Part shown: positions 49,721 to 58,800 of the stretch, one piece after another
Position numbering within the stretch: position 1 is the first letter of the stretch
How the letters are laid out: each line of letters starts with the position of its first letter
Assembly (NCBI GenBank): GCA_040223615.1
Contig: JAVKFY010000010.1
Span: 62,001 to 126,000, forward strand
Source of the DNA: JAVKFY01 sp040223615
Lineage (GTDB): Bacteria > Pseudomonadota > Alphaproteobacteria > GCA-2731375
Reading direction: 5' to 3'
Length of the DNA stretch: 64,000 bases
Position numbers and translations under genes: made by a program
The notes under the pieces: generated by a model
Told to the model about the DNA's origin: nothing
Databases searched by the model: none
Seen by the model: only the letters and a program-made list of their open reading frames with translations

Positions 49721-52570
49721 ATGGCGAGCGTGCGCGACCTCAACGAGCATGGCGGTCGGGGCGGCCAGGGAGACACCTTGGCGCTCGCCGGCGGAGCGCC
49801 GGTGCGGCTGCCGCGCGAACCGTTGCTGTGGAGCGTGCACACCGACAAGCCGGTCGAGGCGCACCTGGAAACCGCGCACGGTCGCCGTTTCCTGGTCGCG
49901 CTCGATGACGGCGACCTGCTGTTCGGACTCGGCGGCGCGGAAGATGCGGCGCTGGCGGTGATCGGCCCGGCCGGCGCGCGGATCGAGCCCTGCGATCCGG
50001 CGCGCGTCGCTGCCGATCGACTGGCCGAGGCGGCCGATCGGTGGGTCGCCGGCGCCGCACGCTTGGTGCCGCGCGATCAGCGCGACGCGAAACTTCTACA
50101 TGCCGGCGCGCGCTGCCGGCTGACGCCCGGGTGGCTGTTCCGGGCGGCGCGCGGCGTGGTCTGGCTGGCCGGACCGGGGGCGGCGCGCTTCGCGCTCGCC
50201 GGCATGGAGGCGGAAGTCGACGGACCGGCGAGCCTGCCGCTGGCCGGCACGCTTGGCGTGGAGGCGCGAGCCGCGGCCAGCGGCTGGACCCTGAGCAGCG
50301 CCGAGCTGGCCCAGGAGAACGCCCTGCTGCCGGCGATGGCGCGGTTCGGGCGGCTGCTGCCGACGTTGTTGCTGGACGTGATCGACCGCCAGGAGGCCGA
50401 CGTTCTGGCGCGGGTGGCGACAGCACGGCGCAGCGACGAGACGGCCCGGCGGCAGGGCGTGCGGCGGCTGGAAACCATCGCGGTCCGCTTCGACGAGAAC
50501 GACCAGCCCAGCGCCGGCGAACTCGGCACGCTCGCAGCCGCGATCTCGGCCGCGCTCGACGCGCTGCCGCACCCGCATGACCGGCGCCGGCTGGCGGCGC
50601 CCGACGCGGACTTCGAGAACGTGCCGTCGATCGCGCGGCGTTGCGGCGTCCGCGCCCGGCGGATCATGCTGGTACCCGGCTGGGAGACCGGCGACCAGGG
50701 GCCGCTGGTGGCGCGCACCGAGAGCGGCGAGCCGCTGGCGCTGCTGCCGCGTGGCCGCACCTATCACGTGTTCGACCCGCGCCTCGGCAGCGACCGCCCG
50801 CTGGACGCGGCGACCGCCGAAGCGCTGGCACCGTCGGCCTTCTCGCTGATCCGTTCGCTGCCCGACCAGGTCGGCGGTGCGCTGGGGCTGGCACGGTTCG
50901 CGCTGGCCGGATCGGAACGCGACCTGCTGACCGCGATCCTGGTCGGCGCCGGCACCGGACTACTGGCCGCGCTGGGACCGATCGCCATCGCCTATGTGCT
51001 CGACGACCTGGTGCCGGGCGGCGAGCGCGGGTTGATCGTGCAGGTCGCGGTGGCGCTGGCGCTGGCGGCGCTGCTGTCGCTGTTCTTCGCCGTCACCCGG
51101 GCGGTGGCGCTGCAGCGCATCGACGGGCGCAGCAGCGCGGCGGTGCAGTCGGCGGCGTTGGACCGGCTGATCGGCCTGCCGACCGGGTTCTTCCGTGACT
51201 ATGCCGCCGGCGACCTGGCGGAACGGGTGCAGGGCCTGGAGGCGGTGCGCAACGCCATCGTCGACGTCGCACTCGGCGCCGCGATCACCTTCAGCTTCTC
51301 GATCTTCTATGTCGTGCTGCTGTTCGTCTACGCGCCGGCGCTGGCCGGCGTCGCGGTCTTGCTGACGCTGGTCTATGCCGGCGTGGCCGTGCTGGCCGGC
51401 ATCGCGCAGCTACGGTACGGCCGCATCGTCGCCAGGGTCTCCGGCAAGCTGGCCGCCCTGGTATTCGAACAGCTCCGGGCGGTGCGCAAGTTGCGCGTCG
51501 CCGGCGCCGAGGCGCGCGCCTTCCGGCGCTGGTCGGACAGCTACGGCGACGAGCGCCGCGCGGTGCTCGCGGCCGGCCGGGCGCGCGGCCGGCTGGAAAC
51601 CTTCGGCGCCGGCTTCGAGGTGGCGGCGCTGGCGGCGCTCTATGCGGCCGCGGTGCTGCTGGGCGAAGGGCTGGCGACGACCGGCGCCTTCGTTGCCTTC
51701 CTGGCCGCCTACAACGCCTTCCAGGGCGCGTTGTTCGGCGTCGTCGGGGCGGCGCTGACGGTGCTGTCGTCGGCGGCGCAGTATGAGCGCGCGCGGCCGA
51801 TCCTGGAGACCGAGCCGGAATCCAGCAGCGACCGCGCCGATCCGGGGCGCCTGTCGGGCCGCATCGATGTCAGCGGCCTGGTGTTCGGCTATCCCGACGG
51901 CAGCCGCATCCTCGACGGCGTCGACATGAGCATCGAGCCCGGCGCCTTCGTCGCCGTGGTCGGCCCTTCGGGCAGCGGCAAGTCGACCCTGCTGCGCCTG
52001 CTGCTGGGCTTCGAGACGCCGAGTACCGGCACGGTGCTGTACGACGGCCGCGACCTGGCGACGTTGGATCCGACACTGGTACGCCGGCAGATCGGCGTGG
52101 TGATGCAGTCGAGCCGGATCTTCGCCGGCTCGATCCACGACAATATCCGCGGCGCGGAGGAGCTATCCTACGAGGATTGCCTCGCCGCCGCGCTCGCCGC
52201 CGGGCTGGAGTCCGACCTGGAGACCTTGCCGATGGGGCTGCACACGCCACTGACCGAAGGCGCCGAGGTGCTCTCCGGCGGACAGCGGCAACGCATCCTG
52301 ATCGCGCGCGCGATCGCCGCGCGACCCAACATCCTGTTCCTCGACGAGGCGACCAGCGCGCTCGACAACCGCACGCAGCAGATCGTCGCCGACACCTTCG
52401 AGCACCTCGCGGTGACCCGCCTCGCCATCGCCCATCGCCTCAGCACCATCCGCCAGGCCGATCGCATCCTGTTCCTGGAGGACGGTCGCTTCGTCGAGAG
52501 CGGCAGCTTCGACGAGTTGATGGCGCTGGACGGCCGCTTCGCCACCTTCGCCCGCCGCCAAATGACCTGA
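49721..52570 (+). CDS. ABC transporter with long N-terminal extension, NHLM-type ATP-binding/permease
   Basis: 949 aa. The C-terminal part is a standard half-transporter: membrane helices from about 405 to 680, Walker A GPSGSGKSTLLR near 748, LSGGQRQRILIARA near 851 and NILFLDEATSALD. The first 380 residues are an extension with no peptidase Cys/His; a segment around 25-100 looks cupin- or cyclic-nucleotide-binding-like, and the rest is Arg/Ala rich. In NHLM systems such a partner pairs with the peptidase ABC protein as a heterodimer. It begins eight bases after the peptidase transporter. Confidence 0.87.
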   Translation: MASVRDLNEHGGRGGQGDTLALAGGAPVRLPREPLLWSVHTDKPVEAHLETAHGRRFLVALDDGDLLFGLGGAEDAALAVIGPAGARIEPCDPARVAADRLAEAADRWVAGAARLVPRDQRDAKLLHAGARCRLTPGWLFRAARGVVWLAGPGAARFALAGMEAEVDGPASLPLAGTLGVEARAAASGWTLSSAELAQENALLPAMARFGRLLPTLLLDVIDRQEADVLARVATARRSDETARRQGVRRLETIAVRFDENDQPSAGELGTLAAAISAALDALPHPHDRRRLAAPDADFENVPSIARRCGVRARRIMLVPGWETGDQGPLVARTESGEPLALLPRGRTYHVFDPRLGSDRPLDAATAEALAPSAFSLIRSLPDQVGGALGLARFALAGSERDLLTAILVGAGTGLLAALGPIAIAYVLDDLVPGGERGLIVQVAVALALAALLSLFFAVTRAVALQRIDGRSSAAVQSAALDRLIGLPTGFFRDYAAGDLAERVQGLEAVRNAIVDVALGAAITFSFSIFYVVLLFVYAPALAGVAVLLTLVYAGVAVLAGIAQLRYGRIVARVSGKLAALVFEQLRAVRKLRVAGAEARAFRRWSDSYGDERRAVLAAGRARGRLETFGAGFEVAALAALYAAAVLLGEGLATTGAFVAFLAAYNAFQGALFGVVGAALTVLSSAAQYERARPILETEPESSSDRADPGRLSGRIDVSGLVFGYPDGSRILDGVDMSIEPGAFVAVVGPSGSGKSTLLRLLLGFETPSTGTVLYDGRDLATLDPTLVRRQIGVVMQSSRIFAGSIHDNIRGAEELSYEDCLAAALAAGLESDLETLPMGLHTPLTEGAEVLSGGQRQRILIARAIAARPNILFLDEATSALDNRTQQIVADTFEHLAVTRLAIAHRLSTIRQADRILFLEDGRFVESGSFDELMALDGRFATFARRQMT

Positions 52571-52599
52571 CGCCGTCGCCGACGAGAAAGGATTCCGCC

Positions 52600-53133
52600 A
52601 TGCGCAAAGCTCTCTACATTCTCGGCGATCTCGATGACGGCGACGTCGGCTGGCTGGCGGAGAATGGCCGGCGCATCACCTCGCAGCCAGGCGAGACGCT
52701 GATCCAGGCCGGACAGCCGATCGACACGCTCTACGTCGTGCTCGACGGGCGCTTGTCGGTGGTGATCGGCCGCGACGTCACCATCGCCGAGGTCGGCGCC
52801 GGCGACATTCTGGGCGAGATGTCCTTCGTCGAGAAGCGCCCGCCCTCGGTCTCGGTGGTGGCGCGGGCGGAAAGCCGATTGCTGGCGGTGTCGCAGGCGA
52901 GCTTGCGCGAGGCGCTGAAACGCGAGCCGGCCTTCGCCGCGCGGTTCTATCGCGCGCTGGCGGTGTTCCTGTCCGACCGGCTGCGCGATACCGCCGACCA
53001 GCTCGGCTACGGCGACGCCAAGCAGCGGCCCGACGCCGGCGGCGAACTCGACGAAGGCGTGCTCGACAACGTCCACATCGCCGGCGAGCGCATGCGCCGC
53101 CTGCTCACGCTGCTGGAGGGGCGGCGGGTCTAG
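52600..53133 (+). CDS. Cyclic-nucleotide-binding-domain protein of the secretion locus
   Basis: 177 aa. Residues about 10-125 are a cNMP-binding beta roll; the phosphate-binding cassette region reads GDILGEMSFVEKRPPSVSVV, with the canonical Gly-Glu and an Arg. No helix-turn-helix follows, so it is not a CRP-type transcription factor. The C-terminal 50 residues are helical and charged. Being last in the operon, 29 bases after the second ABC gene, it may regulate or dock on the exporter, whose partner also carries a cNMP-like N-terminal segment. Confidence 0.78.
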   Translation: MRKALYILGDLDDGDVGWLAENGRRITSQPGETLIQAGQPIDTLYVVLDGRLSVVIGRDVTIAEVGAGDILGEMSFVEKRPPSVSVVARAESRLLAVSQASLREALKREPAFAARFYRALAVFLSDRLRDTADQLGYGDAKQRPDAGGELDEGVLDNVHIAGERMRRLLTLLEGRRV

Positions 53134-53148
53134 ATCTCGCGCGCGGCG

Positions 53149-53727
53149 CTACTCCGCGGCCTGGTCGGCGCGGCGGAACGCGGTGCCCCGGCTCTCGGCC
53201 TGGTCGGCGCGGAAGATCAGGTCGTCGACCGGTTCGCCCGCGTCGTAGCGGGCGGCCAGCGCGTCGGGATCGAACGGCTCCCCGATCGGGTTGTTGCCGA
53301 AGGCCGGCCCTTTCATGAATTCGTTGGCCGCCGCGGCCGACATCAGATCGGACTGGAACTCCATCTGGTTGCCGTCCGGATCGCAGTAGTACATCGACAG
53401 GGTGAAGCCGTGGCGAATCGGCCGGTAGGGCGTGATGCCGAGCGCCTTCAGCCGCTTGTAGGTGTCGACCAGTTCGCCGACGCCGTTCCAGGTGTAGGCG
53501 ACGTGGTTCACGCCGACCGGTTTCTTCGCCTTGTCGGCAGCCTCGCCCTCGGCCGGCCCGAGGTTGAGGAAGGCGAAGCGGTGATGCTCGTCGTCATAGG
53601 TCAGGAAGGCGAGCTTGCCGTCGCGATGCTGTACCCGCGCCTCGAACACCTTGGTGTACCAGTCGATCATCTCTTCGTAGCGATGCGTGTTGTAGACGAC
53701 GTGCGCGAACTTGCTGGGCGCCACCAT
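53149..53727 (-). CDS. VOC (glyoxalase/extradiol dioxygenase) family protein
   Basis: 192 aa. The two beta-alpha-beta modules are visible, with FAHVVYNTHRYEEMIDWY supplying the first His, VGVNHVAYTWN the second and CDPDGNQMEFQ the Glu ligand. This is the 2-His-1-Glu pattern of extradiol dioxygenase-like VOC proteins. A 45-residue C-terminal tail rich in charged residues follows. AAGGAGA precedes the start at 53727. It converges on the peptide locus and is unrelated to it by direction. Confidence 0.85.
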   Translation of the reverse strand: MVAPSKFAHVVYNTHRYEEMIDWYTKVFEARVQHRDGKLAFLTYDDEHHRFAFLNLGPAEGEAADKAKKPVGVNHVAYTWNGVGELVDTYKRLKALGITPYRPIRHGFTLSMYYCDPDGNQMEFQSDLMSAAAANEFMKGPAFGNNPIGEPFDPDALAARYDAGEPVDDLIFRADQAESRGTAFRRADQAAE

Positions 53728-53801
53728 GTCGGTCTCCTTTCGATTCCGGTTGGCGAGTCGGTGGGCCAGGACAGCACGCCGATGCCTTCGAAGTTGGCCC
53801 G

Positions 53802-55349
53802 CTAGAGCACCACCTCGACCAGGTACGGCCCGTCGGTGTCCAGGCCGGCCTGGAACGCCTTGGCCAGGTCCTCCAGGTTGTCGACTCGGCGGCCGTCGAC
53901 GCCCATGCCCTTGGCCAGCGCGACCCAGTCGAGATCGGGCCGGTCGAGCGAGAGCATGTCGATGGCGCGCGGGCCCGGGTTCTGCACCCCGACATTGGTC
54001 AGCTCACCGCGCAGGATGCGGTAGCTGCGGTTGGCGAAGACCAGCACGGTGACATCGAGGTTCTCGCGCGCCATCGTCCACAGGCCCTGCAGCGTGTACA
54101 TGCCGCTGCCGTCGCCCTCCAGGACGACGACCTTGCGGTCCGGGCAGGCCACCGCGGCGCCGACCGCGACCGGCATGGCGTAGCCGATCGAACCGCCGCG
54201 ATTGTTGAGCCAGGTGTGCGGCGGCGCCCCGGCGGTGAAGGGAAAGAATCCACGGCCGGTGGTGACCGACTCGTCGACGACGATGGCCTGTTCCGGCAAC
54301 AGGGCGCCCAGCACCTGGGCGATGCCCTCCGGCGCGATCTCGCCGCTCGGCAGGCCCGGGCGGTGCGGCTCGGCGATTCCGGCCGGCGTTTCGTTGCGGG
54401 CGCCAACGGCCTCGGCCAGGGCCGCCAGCGCGCCCTCGATGTCGTCCTCCAGGCCGGCCAGCTTCACCGGCGTGCAGTCGTCCGGCGCCAGCAAGCTCGG
54501 CTTGTCGGGATAGGCGAAGAAGGCGACCGGCGGACGGGCGCCGACCGTGACCATGGTCCGATAGCCGTCGAGCACCGCGCGGGCCTGGTCGACGACATAG
54601 GGAATGCGGTCGACCTGCACCCGCCCGGCGCCGCGCTCCAGGCGGGCATTGGCACCTTCGGTCATCAGCGCGCAGCCGGTCTTGGCGGCGATGCGGCCGG
54701 CCAGTGCAAGCGCATCGGCGCGCAGGGCATCACCGCCGAGCAGCATCAGCTTCTTGCCCGGCGCCCGCAGCGCGCTTGCGGCGGCGTCGACGGCATCGCC
54801 CGACACCGCCGGGCGCGGTGCCGCTTCCTTGGCGGCGATCGGCTCGCTGGCCTCGTTCCAGGCAGTGTCGGCCGGCAGGATCAAGGTGGCGATCTGGCCC
54901 GGCGCGGCGCGCGCGGCCTCGATGGCGGCGGCGCCGTCGGCGGCGATGTCCTTGGCCGAGGGCGAGGTCTTCACCCAGTGCGAGATCGGCCGGGCCAGCC
55001 CCTCGATATCGGCAGTCAGCGGCGCGTCATAGGCGATGTGATATGTGGCGTGCTCGCCGACCACGTTGACGACACCGGAATTGGCCTTGCGGGCGTTATG
55101 CAGGTTGGCCAGGCCATTGGCGAGGCCGGGGCCAAGGTGCAGCAGCGTCGAGGCCGGGGTGCCCGACATCCGCCAGTAGCCGTCGGCCGCGCCGGTCACC
55201 ACGCCCTCGAACAGACCGAGCACGCAACGCATGCCGGGCACCTTGTCCAGCGCCGCGACGAAATGCATCTCCGAGGTGCCGGGGTTGGTGAAGCAGACGT
55301 CGACTCCGCCGGCCAACAAGGTACGGACAAGGCTTTCGGCGCCATTCAT
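53802..55349 (-). CDS. ThDP-dependent enzyme, acetolactate synthase-like
   Basis: 515 aa, shorter than the other three ThDP enzymes here. Glu48 in LGLFEGVVTGAADGYWR activates the cofactor, and EGDGSGMYTLQGLWTMARE followed by FANRSYRILRGE forms the diphosphate site. GTSEMHFVAALD and NNRGGSIGYAMPVAVG resemble a subgroup related to benzoylformate decarboxylase/acetolactate synthase. Substrate unknown. The VOC gene lies 74 bases downstream on the same strand and could be in the same unit. Confidence 0.82.
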   Translation of the reverse strand: MNGAESLVRTLLAGGVDVCFTNPGTSEMHFVAALDKVPGMRCVLGLFEGVVTGAADGYWRMSGTPASTLLHLGPGLANGLANLHNARKANSGVVNVVGEHATYHIAYDAPLTADIEGLARPISHWVKTSPSAKDIAADGAAAIEAARAAPGQIATLILPADTAWNEASEPIAAKEAAPRPAVSGDAVDAAASALRAPGKKLMLLGGDALRADALALAGRIAAKTGCALMTEGANARLERGAGRVQVDRIPYVVDQARAVLDGYRTMVTVGARPPVAFFAYPDKPSLLAPDDCTPVKLAGLEDDIEGALAALAEAVGARNETPAGIAEPHRPGLPSGEIAPEGIAQVLGALLPEQAIVVDESVTTGRGFFPFTAGAPPHTWLNNRGGSIGYAMPVAVGAAVACPDRKVVVLEGDGSGMYTLQGLWTMARENLDVTVLVFANRSYRILRGELTNVGVQNPGPRAIDMLSLDRPDLDWVALAKGMGVDGRRVDNLEDLAKAFQAGLDTDGPYLVEVVL

Positions 55350-55822
55350 GCGATCTACTCTCGAATTGTTGCCTGTGGTGCCCAGGAAACGGGGTCCTGG
55401 CGGGAGGCTGGAGCGTAGCCTCCGAGTGCTTGGCCCGACAAGCGCCGGCGGCACCTTCGTGCCGAGCCCTGCCGATGCACTTGCCGCGGCGCCGTTGGTC
55501 CAAGTTAAGTTGATGCTGAGGTCCAGATAGCGATTGCCGTCAATGCCGGTAAGCCATGCCCGTTGCCGGCGGCGGCATATACCGGTGTCGGATGCCGGGG
55601 GAAGGTGACGCGGGACGTCCCGCCCGGCATGACGGCCCGGGTACGCCTGAAAGTGTCCACGGGCCTGGCCAGGCGATTGTGGCCGGAGCTGGGTTGGGCG
55701 TCGACCACCGCGGTCTCCGATTGCGGTGTTGAATTGCTTGGAACATCGTAGGGGCAGTTGCCGCCGCGCCAGGTACCTGTTGTCCCGCCCGGCCAGCCCG
55801 GCGAGTCAGGTCGAGGAACGAG
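55350..55822. other. Intergenic region upstream of the fused hydantoinase
   Basis: About 470 bases between divergent genes. No supported reading frame. Around 55545-55640 there are CCGGCA/TGCCGG-type short palindromes resembling a decayed family-B repeat. It presumably contains both promoters; I see no convincing -35/-10 pair. Confidence 0.5.
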
Positions 55823-58800
55823 ATGACGAGTGAACCGGGACTTCTTTCCGAGCTGAAGGCACCGTGGCGCATCGGCGTCGATGTCGGCGGTACCTTCACC
55901 GACCTGGTGCTGACCGACGACGCTGCGCAGAGCCTGGTGGTGAAGGCGCCGTCGGTGCCCGCCGACCCGAGCCAGGGGGTGCTGGCCGCGCTGGAGCGGC
56001 TGGCGGACGGCCTGGGCTGTGCGGTGCCAGACATCCTGAGGGGTTGCGTGCTTTTCGTTCATGGCTCGACCGTCGCCACCAACACCATGCTGGAAGGCAG
56101 CGGCGCGCGCGTCGGCCTGCTGACGACCGAAGGCTTTCGCGACGCGCTGGAGATTCGCCGCGGCCTCCGGGAAGACCAGTGGAACCACCGCGCCCCGTTC
56201 GCGCCCGTGCTGGTGCCTCGGTTTCTCCGCCAGGGCGTCGGCGGCCGGATCGACAGCGACGGCAGCGAGCATGCGCCACTGGCGTTGCCCGACGTGGATC
56301 GTGCGCTGGAGCTGTTCCAGGCCGAAGAGGTCGAGGCTGTCGCCATCGCCTTCTTCAACAGCTTCCTGAACGAAGCGCATGAGTCGGCGGCGGCGGCCCA
56401 CGTCGCGGCGCGCCGACCGGACGGGTGGGTGACGGCTTCGGCCGCGCTGTCCCCGACGCTGGGCGAGTACGAACGGACCTCGACGACCGTGGTGAACGCG
56501 ACGCTGCTGCCGCGGATTGGCCGCTATCTCGACCGGCTGCAGAGCCGGCTCGCCGACCTGGGGCTGAAGCGGCCGATCCTCATGTTGCAGTCCAACGGCG
56601 GCGCGGTCTCGGTCGACCAGGTCGCCAACCGGCCGGTCAACCTGCTGCTGAGCGGGCCGGCGGCGGCGGTCGGTGCCCTCAACTACTATCGCGGCCTGAT
56701 CGACAGGGCCGCGACCGAGGGCGATGCCGGCAACCTGATCTCGATGGAGATCGGCGGCACCTCATGCGACGTCATGCTGATGTCGGCCGGCGAGGTCGCC
56801 CTGAAGGACGACCTGATGATCGCCGGCTACCACGTCTCGACGCCGGCGATCGATATCCACACCATCGGCGCCGGCGGCGGCACGATTGCCGGCGTCGATG
56901 CGGCGGGCATGTTGTTCGTCGGACCGTCCGGCGCGGGCGCCGACCCGGGCCCGGCCTGCTACGGCAAGGGCGGCCTGGAGCCGACGGTGAGCGATGCGCA
57001 GCTCGTGCTCGGTCGTCTACGCCCCGGCGCCTATGCCGAATCCGGCTTGACGCTGGACCTGGAAGCCGCCCGGCAGGCGATCCAGGCCAGGGTCGCGACC
57101 CCCCTGGGGCTGTCGGTGGAAGCGGCGGCGGCAGGCATCATCGCCGTGCTGGAACAGAATCTGCTGCACGCCGTCGAGCACATGTCGATCGAACGGGGCT
57201 ACGCGCCGAACCGCTTCACGCTGGTCGCTGCCGGCGGCGCCGGCCCGATGCACGGGACGAACGTGGCCCGCGGCCTCGGCTGCGCGCGCCTCTATGTGCC
57301 GCGGGATGCCGGTGCCCTCTGCGCGGTCGGCATGCTGCATGCCGACGTCCGCCAGGACCTGCAGCGTTTCATGCGCGCCGAGCTGGACAGCGTCGACCCC
57401 ACGGCAGTGACCGACGGATTCAAGCAGCTCGACGCCCAGCTCCTCGCCATCATGGCGGAAGAAGGCTTCGATCGCGCCCAGGTCGATCTGGAACGGTCGA
57501 TCGATCTGCACTACACGGGCCAGCTTTCCGCGTTGCGGGTGCAACTGGCCGACGGCGCTTTCAACGCCGGCGCGGTCCGACAGGCGTTCGAGGCCGAGTA
57601 CCAGCGCCTGTACGGTCATATCCAGCCGGATGGCACGATCATGACCGGTGCCCTGCGGGTCGCCAGCCGTGCCGCGACCGGCACGCCAAAGGCGCGCGTC
57701 GGCACCGCGGCCGGTGACCGCACGACGGCCACGCCCTCGGCGACGAGGTCCGTCTGGCACGACCCCGCCGGCTGGCTGGAGACGCCCGTTTATGCCGGGG
57801 CCGACCTGGCGAATGGGGTGCGTATCACCGGCCCGGCGGTGATCGAAGAGCCGACCACGACCGTGCTGCTCGGGCCCGGCGACACCCTGACCGTCGATGC
57901 AGCGGGCAACCTGATGATCGAGGTCGCGGCGACGGCGCCGGTGCGGCGCGATGCGACGGCGGACCGCGACCCAGTGATCCTGGCGTTGATGCAGAACCGG
58001 CTCGACCAGATCAGCCGGCACATGGGCTGGGTGATGACGCGAACCGCCCGCAGCCCGATCTTCAGCCAGAGCCATGACTTCTCCTGCTTCGTCACCGATC
58101 CCGACGGCACCCTGGTTGCCAATGCCGACGGCATTCCGATCCACACCGGCGGCGGCGGATTCGCCGTGCGCGCATTGCTGCGCGATTTCGCCGGACGGAT
58201 CGCACCGGACGACGTCTTCCTGCTCTCCGACCCCTACGTCGCCGGCGGCAACCATCTGCCGGACTGGGTGATCGCGCGGCCGATCTTCGTCGGTTCGCCG
58301 GCCCGGCTCGCCGGCTTCTGCTGCAATCGCGCGCATCAGTCCGACATCGGCGGCGGCCTGGCCGGCACCTACAATCCCGAGGCGACCGAGATCTGGCAGG
58401 AAGGCATCCGCCTGCCGGTCCTGAAACTGGTCGAACGCGGCACTGTGCGCGACGACCTGTGGAAACTGCTGCTGATCAACTCGCGTACATCGGACCTGCT
58501 CGACGGCGATCTCCGCGCCATGCTGGGAGCGACCCGCGTCGGCGAGCAGCGCGTCGCGGCCCTGGCCGACGAGCTCGGCCTGGAGTCCTACTTCGCGCAC
58601 CTGGCCGGCGTGCTCGACCATGCCGATGCCCGCATGCGCGACGCGGTGGCGGCGCTGCCGAATGGCGTCTACCGCGGCGAGGACCACACCGACAACGACT
58701 GTTTCGAGACGGTCGACGTTGCCGTTCGCGTCGTCGTCACCGTGGTTGACGACAAGCTGACCCTCGACTTCTCGGACAGCGATCCGCAGATGCGCGGCTT

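Noticed and set aside
55505..56401. 298-codon minus-strand frame across the hydantoinase start
   Set aside because: Low-complexity antisense translation overlapping a strongly supported gene.
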